Source: Agapanthus africanus (taxonomy: Eukaryota > Streptophyta > Magnoliopsida > Asparagales > Amaryllidaceae). From it: DNA of 64,000 nucleotides. The DNA is taken from the NCBI GenBank assembly GCA_030015575.1, contig JASDDO010000001.1, positions 513,975,772-514,039,771 of the forward strand, written 5' to 3'. This document shows positions 11,648 through 22,370 of the stretch, one piece after another. The notes below the pieces were generated by a model. That model was given only the letters and a program-made list of their open reading frames with translations. It did not search any database and had not been told where the DNA came from. Every line of letters starts with the position of its first letter. Positions within the stretch are counted from its first letter, which is position 1. Made by a program: the position numbers and the translations under genes.

Positions 11648-11652
11648 GTTTT
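11648..11652 (+). other. target site duplication of copia-A (left)
   Basis: GTTTT just before the LTR start TGTTGGAT; the same five bases follow the 3' LTR at 29099-29103. Confidence 0.92.
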
Positions 11653-13547
11653 TGTTGGATATATATGCCCTAGAGGCCTTCATTGTATAGGATGCTAGGG
11701 ATATGTATGTATATGACAATCTTGCTTGATATGATAGTACGCTATTTGGTTTGTCTTTATCTTAACATATGATATATTTTACTTTGTATTTATATATACA
11801 TGTTGATAAAGCCCATAGGGTGTTTGCCTGACTACCGGCGTTGTGATGGAAGTCATACTTGTGGGAGCTAGATAGTCAATAGGCACATCCTTAGATGTCC
11901 CTGCTCGCAGGAGTATCGAGACTGGGCATCGATACTCCAGAGTAGACTAGTGTATACATATTTAGACCCTGAGGAGGGGCGATGGATTGGTCCAGCAGCC
12001 ATTGGTGATGTGCACCTAAGATTGTATACAGATGCTCACTAGGTGTGAGTACACCAAACAGGACTCGCCGAGAACTGACTGGATGGTATTATACCTAACG
12101 TCAGATAGCAGTTCTCAGGTGACATGTGTGCAGATAGTCCGTTGACTTAAGGTCGTTATTTGTCTCGTGTGAGTTCCCACTGTGCTTTGATTACTATCTT
12201 ACCACGGTTCAAAGGAGTCGTGCAAACAGGTTTTAGTTGGGCACAGTCCCGAACCACGTGGAGACAGTGAGCGACTGTTAGGGATTTGTCTCTCCCGGTA
12301 TAGGGAGTTGATATAGCACGGTGATCGGTTGGTCATTACCATAAGTCCCTGGCCAGGGCTGATTGAGAATTACTGATGGACCGATCAGTAGATTCTCAGA
12401 TGGTCTTGAGCCATACCGGCATGACTTGTACGGTTATTAAGGGTCTGACGTTCACCACCCCCTAGACCATACATGTGATACTCTTAGAAGAGCAGACCGT
12501 ACTGCGCGGATATTGTCACGGACAGGCTCAGTAGGAGTTCGGATGGGTTTCCTCATCGGCTTTCTTATCGACATCTACCTGGGGACCGTTACGTACAGCT
12601 AGTGCCGCTTGCGGTCTATGGTTAAACCCGATGCCAGCGTAGTAGTCGAGTATTTAGAGTCCCACACAGAGATTTCCCTATTCCAGGAGAAACGATATAG
12701 AGGTCGTACGGTTTTACGACAAGGGTTCGGACGCATACGTGTGTTTACACACGTACGACGTTCGGACAGTTTTTACTAGTCGGCTTTGGTTTAAGCCAGA
12801 TTCTAGTATTAGGTTATTGGATTTATACAGTCTAAAGTTTTTCCATGTTTTCACGGATAGGAGGGGTGTTCTCGTAATTTTACGGGAAGCTTCTAGAAGC
12901 ATGGTGACTTGAGGGTTTAGGTGGCATTATCATTAATTGCAATTGTGACTCATTATGTGTGATTCATCATATCATTAATGCATCATTAAATGCTTAATGA
13001 CTCATATAGTGAATCGCTCATATTGAATTAATGTAGCATGATGAATAACCACAATTATTCATTTATTTGATTATACATTATGCTTCATATATTCAAGTGA
13101 GAAACAATTCTTTTTTCATTACCATGTTCACCTTCTCTCTCCTCAAGCTCACTCTCTCTTCAAACCCTAATCCTACCACTCATAAGTTGAGATCAAGGAT
13201 AAGAATAGACTAATTAACCCATAACCTAATTCTATATCATCTAAGTTCCTTTGATTAGCAACTAGAGAAACTTAGTTACCTCAAGCATAGAGGTGAAGCT
13301 TGGATTAGGGTTCTCGGGTGGATCGTATATCACGCAAAGGAGGCCGAGGAGGACGTAGAGATCGAAAAGACGAAGGACACGATTCACCAGGTATAATCTC
13401 TTTTCATAGTAGCTAAGAACTTCTATGGTTGTTGTTAATTATCGTTTAGTAAAGATCTTCGGTTAGTCGATGTTTGCTTAAAGAACAAGATCATTTTTCA
13501 TATTTCCGCCTCCCCGCAACTCGTGGGGTATTGTACATCGACTTACA
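11653..13547 (+). repeat. copia-A 5' LTR
   Basis: Starts TGTTGGAT and ends CGACTTACA. It is nearly identical to 27202-29098 with scattered substitutions. U3 holds the heat-shock element at 12886 and several TGACTCA/TGATTCA-like boxes (12940-13020). A CT-rich 5' transcript region follows (13120-13170). No coding ORF. Confidence 0.95.
12886..12898. promoter_or_regulatory. three-unit heat-shock element, copia-A 5' LTR
   Basis: GAA-gc-TTC-ta-GAA with exact spacing. It is conserved in the 3' LTR at 28436. Confidence 0.85.
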
Positions 13548-13548
13548 G

Positions 13549-13561
13549 TGGTATCAGAGCC
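13549..13561 (+). other. primer binding site (initiator Met tRNA), copia-A
   Basis: TGGTATCAGAGCC, one base after the LTR end. Confidence 0.95.
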
Positions 13562-13769
13562 ACACTAAACAATAATTAACTGATTTGCAAAATCATTACA
13601 ATTTCGAACACGAAACGAACCGGAAAATACATCGATATCACCATGTTTCTATCGATTTTAAAACGAGGCCTAAAATTTTTTCAGGGACCTCCAGAATAAC
13701 CTACAGGAAATTATAAGAACACAGGAAAAAATGGGTTCATGAATCGGCCAAACGACCACGGAACCGCGG

Positions 13770-13806
13770 CCGGTCCCACCGATCCGCCGCGGATCCGCGA
13801 CCGAGT
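13770..13806. repeat. GC-rich palindromic box in copia-A leader
   Basis: GATCCGCCGCGGATCCGC forms an inverted pair around the centre, about 220-245 nt after the primer site. A 28-bp stretch spanning it is identical to one in the H 5' LTR (near 35010). Confidence 0.85.
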
Positions 13807-14929
13807 TGAAGCCGATTCAGCCCAGTTTTTCCCTGTGGCTCTTCTGTGATGTTTTGTATTTTCTGGAATGATTTTTTTCTGCTCAAGTCTCAGGTTTACA
13901 GAGAAGTTTTGGAGTAGAATCTAAAGTGTTTGATCGATCGAAATTATACGATGTTTACTAATTTGATTATATCTGTTAACTGTATTATGTGTTCGTAAAC
14001 CTCCCCTAACTGCTAGTATGTCGGTTGGTAGGGGGTTGCACATATCTGTGATAATTTTAACTGTTTGTGATTATGAACTGTATTGGACTGTTGTGATGAT
14101 TAGCCGGGGTTTTGCGATGGGTTATTGTATTAATTCATTTGATGTAATTTTAATATGTTGTAATATTATTTTGCGGGGCACATCCAGGTTGCGCTTGTAG
14201 CCACCGTTGTATTATTTCTTTTTACTGTGTTTTGCTCCTAGGACAGACCCAAGGTGGGGTGCACAAACTACCAGGTTCTTTGAAGTGTTTAGTGGCCTAC
14301 TCACGTTGTTGAGGGAGACCGCTTCACTTCGGGTACTTGGCGGGTAGTTTGTCGTACCCGTAGGGGTCTAGGGTGGGGTAATGGCTATTCATCATAACTG
14401 TGTAATCCGTCTTTCTTTGCAGGCTCATAAGAAACGCGAATTGCTGGTATATCCAATAATGTTCATCTGTGATCTGGAATTCCAATTATTATGTCTGACG
14501 AATGTACAATATCTATATATGATAGCTATTTAGACGTCACATATGTTTTACACCCGCGCTAGCCCAGTCCCCGCTCTGCCGTTAGTTAAGTAACCTAACG
14601 GGTGATGATGGGACCCCGTGGTGAATGCGGATGGTATAAGAGGACGTTGTATTTTCGTTGTTATCTGTAATGATAGATTAATGATGGGACGCATTATTAT
14701 TAATGCAAAGAAAAATAAAACCTAATCTAAATCGTTGGAACAATTTCAAAACCACTCGGTTTTCTTCAAAAAGCAAATTTTAAATACGGAGCTTAAACCA
14801 CTCCTTTTAATAAAGGCTATCTTGGTTCCTTCGATCATACCAAGTTCATTACGTTAACGGTTTTTTCCCAAAAACCAGCCGTAACCCTCCGTCGTTTCAA
14901 ATAGACAGTGCATCGTATTCATGCTATGC

Positions 14930-15125
14930 TTGTTGGCCTATGTCAAGGCATAGTGTATGGTAGCAATGTGTTGCTTATATGTTGCATAGATAGATGCATT
15001 AGTTTAGGACAGACGTACACCCTTGTTGGCCTATGTCAAGGGCATGTACGATGTACCTAAATTAATCACGACAACGACGGGTAGAACTTGACTTGCGTCT
15101 TATGATTTGTTGGCCTACGTCAAGG
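14930..15125 (+). repeat. thrice-repeated leader motif, copia-A
   Basis: TTGTTGGCCTAYGTCAAGG occurs at 14930-14948, 15023-15041 and 15107-15125 (spacing 93 and 84 bp). The three copies are virtually identical. Each can fold as TTGGC/GTCAA with a G-U pair. Confidence 0.9.
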
Positions 15126-15615
15126 TCATAAGATCTTGGGGTAAAAATTATATCGGGAGTTTCAAACATAAAGGAAACTTGCAGATTTAGCATACCTTCT
15201 GGTGTGTGGTGACTAGAGTGGCTTCCATCTAGGGCATCATACAATGATAGTTGGATCTCGATCCCACTGATGAGTAGGATTACTCTCGGAAAATTTTCTC
15301 ACTTAACAATCAATGCTATAAACCAAGTAGGTGTCTAGAAAGGTGTTAGAGGGGCTACGCCTCCAGAGAAAAGAGCTTCTTTAATTAAGAAACTTCGCGA
15401 AAGCGTTGGAAAACCTCCCTCAAAGTACCAACACTGGCCTGGCTGAAAGGTTAAGAGAGTATTGTGACGTGTGATTAAATCCTGACTAGTTCTTCTTTTA
15501 GGTTTTGAAGAAGGATTTGAGGAAACAGTGGGAGCCATCCTGTTTAGATAAACTAATAACCAATCTAAACTTGCAAGAGCATATGCTGAGTTTTTTCTTT
15601 TCTCTCTCTCTCTCT

Positions 15616-16407
15616 ATGGCAGCTACCATGACAGGACTTAAACTATTACTTGAAAAAAATATACTGACCGGGCCGAACTATAAATATTGGCTAAGGAACG
15701 TCAACATTGCACTGACTTATGACAAAGTAGCATATGTTACCACCGCTGTTCCTCCCCTTATCCCAGGACCAGATTCCTCAGTTGCGGATAAGGAAGTTCG
15801 CAAAACCTGGGATCTAGACTGTGAGCGAGCTAAGTGTATCGTGCTGGCGTCCATGAACAATGAACTCCAGAAACAGCACGAGAGTATGGATATTATATCC
15901 ATGTTTCTCCATTGCAAGGAATTGTATGGGGAGTACTCCTGTATCGCGAGGTACGAGACCTCAAGGAAACTCTTCCAGATGATGTTATCTCCAGGATCAC
16001 CTGTTGGAGAGCACGTCCTCAAAATGATCAGCCTCATTGAGGAACTCGCAAACCTGGGATGCATGCTAGAGAATGATTTGTACATCGACTTGATTTTGCA
16101 GTCCCTTCCCCACACCTTCTCTCAGTTCGTGCTGAACTTCATTATGCACGAAATGGAAGTTAATCTTCCAAAGCTCCTCAACATGTTGAGGGTAGAAGAG
16201 ACCTCCTTGAAAAAGGAGAAGACCCCCGTTCTGTATGTAGGCCAATCATCCTCTTATAAATCTAAAGCGAAAGCTAAAGGGAAGAAGAAGATGAAAGCCA
16301 CCAAACCGAAGGGTGGGGTCAAGAAGGTGCAGGGAACGAACAAGGCAAGAAGGGTGAAGGCAGATATAAATGAATGGTATTATTGTCACAAGCAAGGGCA
16401 ATGGAAG
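15616..16407 (+). pseudogene. copia-A gag, interrupted
   Basis: I choose ATG 15616 because the Ty1/copia gag start (MAATMTGLKLLLEK) begins there; an upstream in-frame ATG at 15505 lies in leader sequence. The frame is open for 264 residues. It covers the capsid-type region, including TWDLDCERAKCIVLASMNN and ETSRKLFQMMLS, then a Lys-rich stretch, then the nucleocapsid knuckle. The knuckle is degenerate (first Cys is Trp, His is Gln) and is cut after GQWK by copia-E; the ORF then runs 66 bp into the copia-E LTR. The continuation of gag is found inverted at 24173-24262. Confidence 0.88.
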
Positions 16408-18572
16408 TGTAGGGTTGCTTGGCACGCGCACAAGGGTCTACGAGGCATCAACCATGCCCGATTAAAAATTTAGCCGTGCCGAACAACCCGAATACGGATC
16501 TTTAAACTAGAGATTAGGCGAAAACTAATATGCTAAACACTTTAACACTAAGTGAGAGGGATTACAACCTTTGTAGATCCGGTCCTTCACTTCATATGCT
16601 CCGTGTTGAGGTCCCTTCGCTGCGATCATCGTGCTCTGGACTCTCGAGAGGTTTCACGAAGAGAAAGGTGCAGTCTTGCTTCCGATCTTCGATACAAAGA
16701 TGATCTACCTTGAAGTTTCTTTAACACAAGCTAACACTCTCTAAAATTGAGTGAACACTCTCATCTAAAGGGCACGGGAAGATGAGGATGATGAAGTAGG
16801 ATTTTTGCTCTCTTTATTTATCTTTTTCTCATATTTATTCATCACTTTGGAAAAACTAGTAAGCTTTTTCATGAAAGAATGAAGGAAGAAGAAGATGAAT
16901 AATAATTAAATTCCTTTTGTGATGAATAGAAAGAATAATATGATGAATAATGCAACCATGGTTGACTAAACCCATGTAGAGAATTAACTAGGGTTAGGGT
17001 TTGGGTTGGGTTAAAGCATGAGTCACTTGAAAATATCTTTCACAAAACAAAACCAAAACCTTCTAGAATCATCTAGAAAGCTTAACCCTAATCCAAACCC
17101 TAATCATGTTTAAACTCCACTAAACATGTTGCATTATTTATCATATCATGTTACAATATTATATATCATATATATAATATTTATCGTAACAAAATAAAAT
17201 AATACATTTAACATATATCGCATATATATCAATGTATTACCCGTGTGAGAAAAAGAAACTTTTAGTGAGCAAATATTAGTTAATGTAATTTAATATATCA
17301 TATATATTATTATACATTAAATTATCGAATCAACGCTTGATCCGACAATCCGGCTATATCGCATATAACCGACTAATATTTATCTGTACCGATTCATCGA
17401 ATCAACACTTGATCCGATGACCCGGCTGATATCAAATATCACGAGAATATAATACGGTATCACATATCGCATTATCCTCGGTCCCGCACATATCACATAT
17501 GTGCCCCTACTCCGTTTTGCCTGAGCCAAGAAACCTCTGTGTAGGACTCTAAAGAATCGTCAATACGCCGGCAGTAGGTGATAATCATATCAAACACCCA
17601 CAAGCTGCAAGCGGTCAGCTAAACGTAATAGCTACCCAGGTATTAAGCGCTCAGAAGATCAACAAGCAAGCCTGTACATTCTCCTGTGAATCCAAACAGT
17701 AACACTCCCGTACAGTCCGGTCTCGTCGTCTGATATGTTGCATATCTCGCCTAGGGGTGGTAAACGTCAGACCCCAGTAGCTCGATAAGTCGTGTCGATA
17801 TGAGGTCTATAACAGTTCGAGAAACTACTGATAACACTTACCAGTAAATCTCAGCAACCCTGGCCAGGGATTTCCGGTTATAGCCAATCGAACACAGCAC
17901 AACATCAACTCCCTATACCGGGAGAGACGAATCCCCTCCTATCGCTCATTGCCTCCATGTGATTCGGGACTGTACCCAAAAGCCACCTTTTTGCATGCCC
18001 TCTTGGACGTGGTATGATGGAAATCAAAGCACAGTGGGAATCACACAAGACTCTATGACGATCTCGGGTAAACAGACTACTCTGTACCAGTGTCACCAGA
18101 GAACTGCCATCTGACGTATGGTATAATACCATCTGGGAGTTCTCGGCGAGTCCGTCCAGTGTACCCAGTCTCCACTGAGCACCCGTACACCATCCTTGAT
18201 GTCAAACATCAATGGATATGGGATCATCCATCGCCCATCATATGGGTCAAGATGCGTATACGTTAGTCTACTCTGGTGTATCGATGCCCTGTCTCGATAC
18301 ACCCTCGACTAGGAACAGTTATAGGATGTACTCTTCGACTACCGTGGCCCCACTAATATGATCTCATCATAATCCCAGTAGTTGAGTACATATCCTAAGG
18401 GCTTTATCAACATGTAATACAGAGACAATCAGAGTACATGTTAAGATAAAGAACAACCAGATAGCTTACTATCATGTCGAGCAAGAAAGTCCTCCCTATA
18501 TATGTCCTAGAATCCACTACAATATACATCGTATGTACAGTAATGGCCTCTAGGGCATACACATAACTAACA
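16408..18572 (-). repeat. copia-E 3' LTR
   Basis: On the + strand it runs from TGTAGGG to ACTAACA. The polypurine complement ATCTCCCACTTGC follows directly at 18573. It shares blocks with the D LTR, such as GGCATACACATAACTAACA. Length 2165 bp. No coding ORF. Confidence 0.85.
17061..17078. promoter_or_regulatory. decayed heat-shock element, copia-E LTR
   Basis: TTC-ta-GAA is intact at 17061-17068. The next TTC is ATC, then GAA at 17076. It is at the position of the perfect elements in A, B and D. Confidence 0.5.
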
Positions 18573-20860
18573 ATCTCCCACTTGCATTAGGGCCATCTGT
18601 CGTGGTATCACATACCCAACAATTAGCTGCGGTTGAAGTATCTCATACTCAACCATCCCATAAAAGTCTTTACTGGGAAAATGGCCTTCGTGAGTGGATC
18701 CGCGCTGTTGTCCTCTGTGTCTACTCTCCTAACCTCGATCTCCCTGGAGATCAACCATCTCCATGATCAGGTGATACTGCCTAAGAATTATCTCTGGATT
18801 TCTGATGGGACGGGGGTTCCTTGGCATAAGCCACAACTCTATTGTCACACAATGGTAGGAACAAAGTTCATCTTATGAACTTATATATATCCAGACTGCC
18901 TCTTTGGTAGCATCCTTGGTTACGATGTATGTTGCCTTTAATCGTCTAGTATGTCACGGTATCTAGTTTGGAACTCTTCCAACATACCGTCCCTCCACTG
19001 AGGGTGTAGACAATGCCTGCGACTGACATTCAGTCATCCTTATCACTCTGGAACCTTTCCAGTGATTCTCCTCAGGATTGATTGATACCAACTCACTACA
19101 ACTAGAGAGTATCCTAACATCCAATTAGATCTATCTCATAGATCCAAAACCCCGGATTTAGGAGGTATCACTTTGATCCTATATGGAGAATCCTTGTGAT
19201 AAGCGGAGATTGACCGAGCGTAGCATAGGAAACTCCTTCCCTATCAAGAGTATGTCATCCAAGTACTCTACGAGGATCACCACCATACTCCCTACTACCT
19301 TTTTGTATATACAAGTTCATCTATCATTTTGATGAAGTCAAACTCTTTGACTACCGCATCAAAACAGATGTTCCAACTCCGCGATGCCTGTTTTATCGTA
19401 TAAAACATCTTGCACACGTTTCCGCTGCTCCCACTGTCTACGAAGCCCTCTGGCTGTGTACTTATAGACGCTCTTTTCTAAAACATCATTTAGAAAAGCA
19501 GTCATGACACCTAACCACCAGATGTCGTAGTCATGGTATGTAGCCGTGGCAAGTAGGATCTGGATAGACTTAAGCATAGCTTTGAAAGTCTCAACTTTTC
19601 CATGTACACCAAGTAATCTTCTCAAGATATACTCGCTCCTGATGGGGATTTAACCCTTCAGATAAAGCAACCAAAGTCCATACTTTGTTGGTGTATAAGG
19701 ATTCCATCTCAGATCGATAAGCATCCAGCCATTCTTACAGAGTTTCACTCCCGATGGCCAGCTCGAAACTAGTTGGGTCATCATGTCATGATGCAATCCT
19801 CACTCCCACTGTCATAGAAAAACCGAAGTATCTCTCAGGTGGGTGAGGAACCCTACTAGATCGGCGGAGAGGCTGAGGTTCGTTGGAAACTATTGAATCC
19901 TTTGGTTCTACCAAATCATCAGCTGTATTTTGTATAGCTGGAACCTTTCTAGTTGTACATAACAGACCTTGCCTCGAGCTTGTCCGGATTTTTCTTTTAG
20001 ACATAGGCCGGACAACCCCAAATCTTAACAAACTTAAGATATGGGCTCTTCCCTTTCATATCACATATGAAGTGGTAGGCAACTGATTTGATTTGAACCC
20101 TATTCAATAGGTATGCAACTTCAAAAGTGCATAACTCCCAAAAGGAAAATAGGAAACTCAGCAGTACTCATCATAGAGCACACCATATCATATAGGGTGT
20201 AATTGCTCTGCCCCGATACACCGACGTGCTGTGATGTATACGGAGGAGTAATGCCGAGAGAGAATCTCATTCTCCTTTAGAATAGTCCAGGAATACCGTG
20301 CTCAAGTATTCTCCTCCTTGATTTCATCAAAGGACATAATACTTATACCCGTATTTTGGTTCTCTACTTCTAACTTATATTCTGTGAATATCTCAAAAGC
20401 TTCGGACTTATGTTTCAACAGGAACACATGTCTGAATCTTGAGAGATTATCAGAGAACGTAATGAAGTAAAAAGAACCGGTCTTGGCATGTGTAGACAGG
20501 GAACCTTCATACATCAGCATGTATCAATCCCAAGAGTTCACTAACTCTTTCTCTGTTTCCAATAAACAGAGCTATGGTCATCTTATCTTTGTGACATGAC
20601 TGGCAAGTTTCACAAGATGTAAATTCAAACAGATTTAAATGTGCATCTCAATGTAACTTAGCTAGTCGGGTCGCATTGACATGACCTAGTCTACAATACC
20701 TCAAGAAGGATTCGTTCATTTCTGAACTCTTCCTCTTGTGCGTGTTCTGTATACTAAGAACTGTATTTTGATTTAGAACGTCAATGCTTTTAGATAACAT
20801 GCCTGAACCGATCAACTCTTGATATAGGAAATGTTCAAAAGTTTATCCAACAATACAAAA
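18573..20860 (-). pseudogene. copia-E pol remnant
   Basis: The polypurine tract is at 18573-18585. Antisense blocks then match RNase H (18640-19080), RT (19300-19680: MLKSIQILLA, then AFLN), the linker (19780-19900) and integrase (20000-20560: TFSDNLSRFRHVFLLKHKSE). Stops and frame changes throughout; the longest piece is 88 residues. No catalytic motif is intact. Confidence 0.75.
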
Positions 20861-21367
20861 TTATATCCTTTCTTTACTAATAAAGAGAATGATATGATTT
20901 TGTATATCAGGTTCGGTATCTAATAACATTTGTTCAGAATCAATGTATTCTGGTAATACAGGGTGACAGTGACCAACAGACTTGGCTGCAACACTTGCAC
21001 CGTTTTCTGTCTCATGAAACTTATCACACGTTCTCAGTTCTCTACCTATCTGTAGCCCATGTAACAGATTACATATGCGGGATCCTGATCCGGTATCACA
21101 TACCCAGGACGTAAAGGATACTGAGAAACAGTTCTGTGTAATGAACACACCCGAAGATGATGCATCAACATGCACTTTCTTCGTTTGGGCGGCACGGGAA
21201 TTCTGGTAATCCCCAATTTCCTGCTCTGTCTTATAACAATTATAAGTTGGAGCGGGACCAACGTTCCCCAGCTCAGTATAACAAGCGGGTTCAGTCAATA
21301 TATCCGTATTATTATCTTGATCAAGGCGTGATATGGTCGCTACTTGGAGAAAGAGAGAAGAAAACAC
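20861..21367 (-). pseudogene. copia-E gag-protease fusion remnant
   Basis: An open frame of 168 residues. The N-terminus corresponds to the first residues of gag (MFSSLFLQVATISRL). It then jumps, after unrelated linker sequence, to the region after the zinc knuckle (SSSGVFITQNCFSVSFTSWV) and the protease-like segment DTGSGSRICNLL. Most of capsid and the whole nucleocapsid are missing. Open length is probably chance survival of a deletion product; copia-B also lacks most of gag, so the deletion may be a subfamily trait. Confidence 0.65.
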
Positions 21368-21782
21368 TCAGCGTATGCTCTTGCAAGATTAGATTGGTTA
21401 TCTAATATATCTAATCAGGATGTCTCCCACTGTTTTAATCAAATCTTCCTTCAAACCCTAAAAGGAAAGACTAGCCGGGATTAATTACACGCTACAAGTT
21501 CGCCAATCTTTCAGCCAGGCCAGTGTCGGTACTTTGAGGGAGGTCCCCCGTGCTTTTGCACGAACCTAATTAAAGTAAACCTCGTTTTCCCAGGGGCGTA
21601 ACCCCGTTAACACCTTTCTAGACACCTACTTGATCGGCTAATTGTAATGTGTAAAACTCTCCCAGGAGTAACTCTTACTCACAGCGGGTATCGGGATCCA
21701 ACTATCTCATAGAAGGTATGCAATCTCATTGCAGATTTCAACACTTGAAATTCCCAATAATATTTTGCCCCAAGCGATCTAT

Positions 21783-21980
21783 GACCTTGACAAGGTCAAC
21801 AAACCATAGGCTGCTAGTCAAGTTCAACCCGTCATTTCCTGATTGAAGTAAACCCACCCGCACGACCCTTGACAGAGGTCAACAAGGTCGCACGACTACC
21901 CTAAATCAATCACATCATATGTTTATACAGATAAGCACTAATCAGCTACCGCACACTACGCCTTGACAGAGGTCAACAAA
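21783..21980 (-). repeat. thrice-repeated leader motif, copia-E
   Basis: The + strand core CCTTGACAGAGGTCAACAA starts near 21784, 21866 and 21961. Two copies are identical. Each can form a TTGAC/GTCAA stem. Confidence 0.8.
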
Positions 21981-22130
21981 CGCAGCACGAATACTAAATA
22001 CTACTTATCTGAAATGATGGAGGGCTACGACAGGATTTTAAGAAAACCCTTTGCGTAATGAACTTGACATCGTTGTAGAATCGAGTGATTTTAAATGGAG
22101 TGTTTTTGAGGCTTTTCTAGTTTTGCTAAA

Positions 22131-22370
22131 GGGGTCACTCCCGGTGAAGGGATCGTCGGCCCTTTCCTTATCGAATAAGGTGCAGGATATATCATATATA
22201 CCACTATGCAAAGCAGGAACTATAGGAGCAATAAAAAGACAAACCGAGGATTGTAGCATCTGCCAGTTATCGCTAAAGGAGTCACTCCCGGTGAAGGGAT
22301 CTCGGTCCTTTCCTTATCGAATAAGGTGCTGGATGTTCTACAAGGAACACCGCTATGCAAAGCAAGAACT
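22131..22370 (-). repeat. 138-bp tandem duplication in copia-E leader
   Basis: CACTCCCGGTGAAGGGATC and TTTCCTTATCGAATAAGGTG occur twice (starts 22132 and 22270), each unit ending in CTATGCAAAGCA. Homologous to the copia-B pair at 3058-3290. Confidence 0.88.

Larger units (their letters stand above)
7329..11652 (+). mobile_element. G1: Ty3/gypsy element, 5' portion
   Basis: This holds the remaining part of the 5' LTR (7329-9749), the Met-tRNA primer site, and a gag reading frame that stops at copia-A. The element resumes at 29099. Joined, the internal region is only about 2.35 kb: gag followed by ~450 bp of non-coding DNA and the 3' polypurine tract, with no protease active site, RT, RNase H or integrase. 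It is therefore a gag-only non-autonomous derivative. The gag style and primer site suggest a chromovirus of the Tekay/Del type; that lineage call is inference. Confidence 0.82.
13562..15615 (+). other. copia-A untranslated leader
   Basis: This 2-kb stretch has no sustained ORF. It holds the GC palindrome box, the triple motif, an AT-rich middle, and before gag a stem-forming pair GTTTAGAT/ATCTAAAC (15542-15570), conserved in copia-D and, in variant form, in copia-E. A CT tract precedes the gag ATG. Confidence 0.8.

Noticed and set aside
13549..13561. A tRNA gene or fragment
   Set aside because: Only the 3'-end complement is present and it directly follows an LTR, so it is a primer binding site.
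15505..15615. Upstream start for copia-A gag
   Set aside because: The 37 residues before MAATMTG come from leader sequence that includes the conserved stem and CT tract; the start at 15616 fits the family better.
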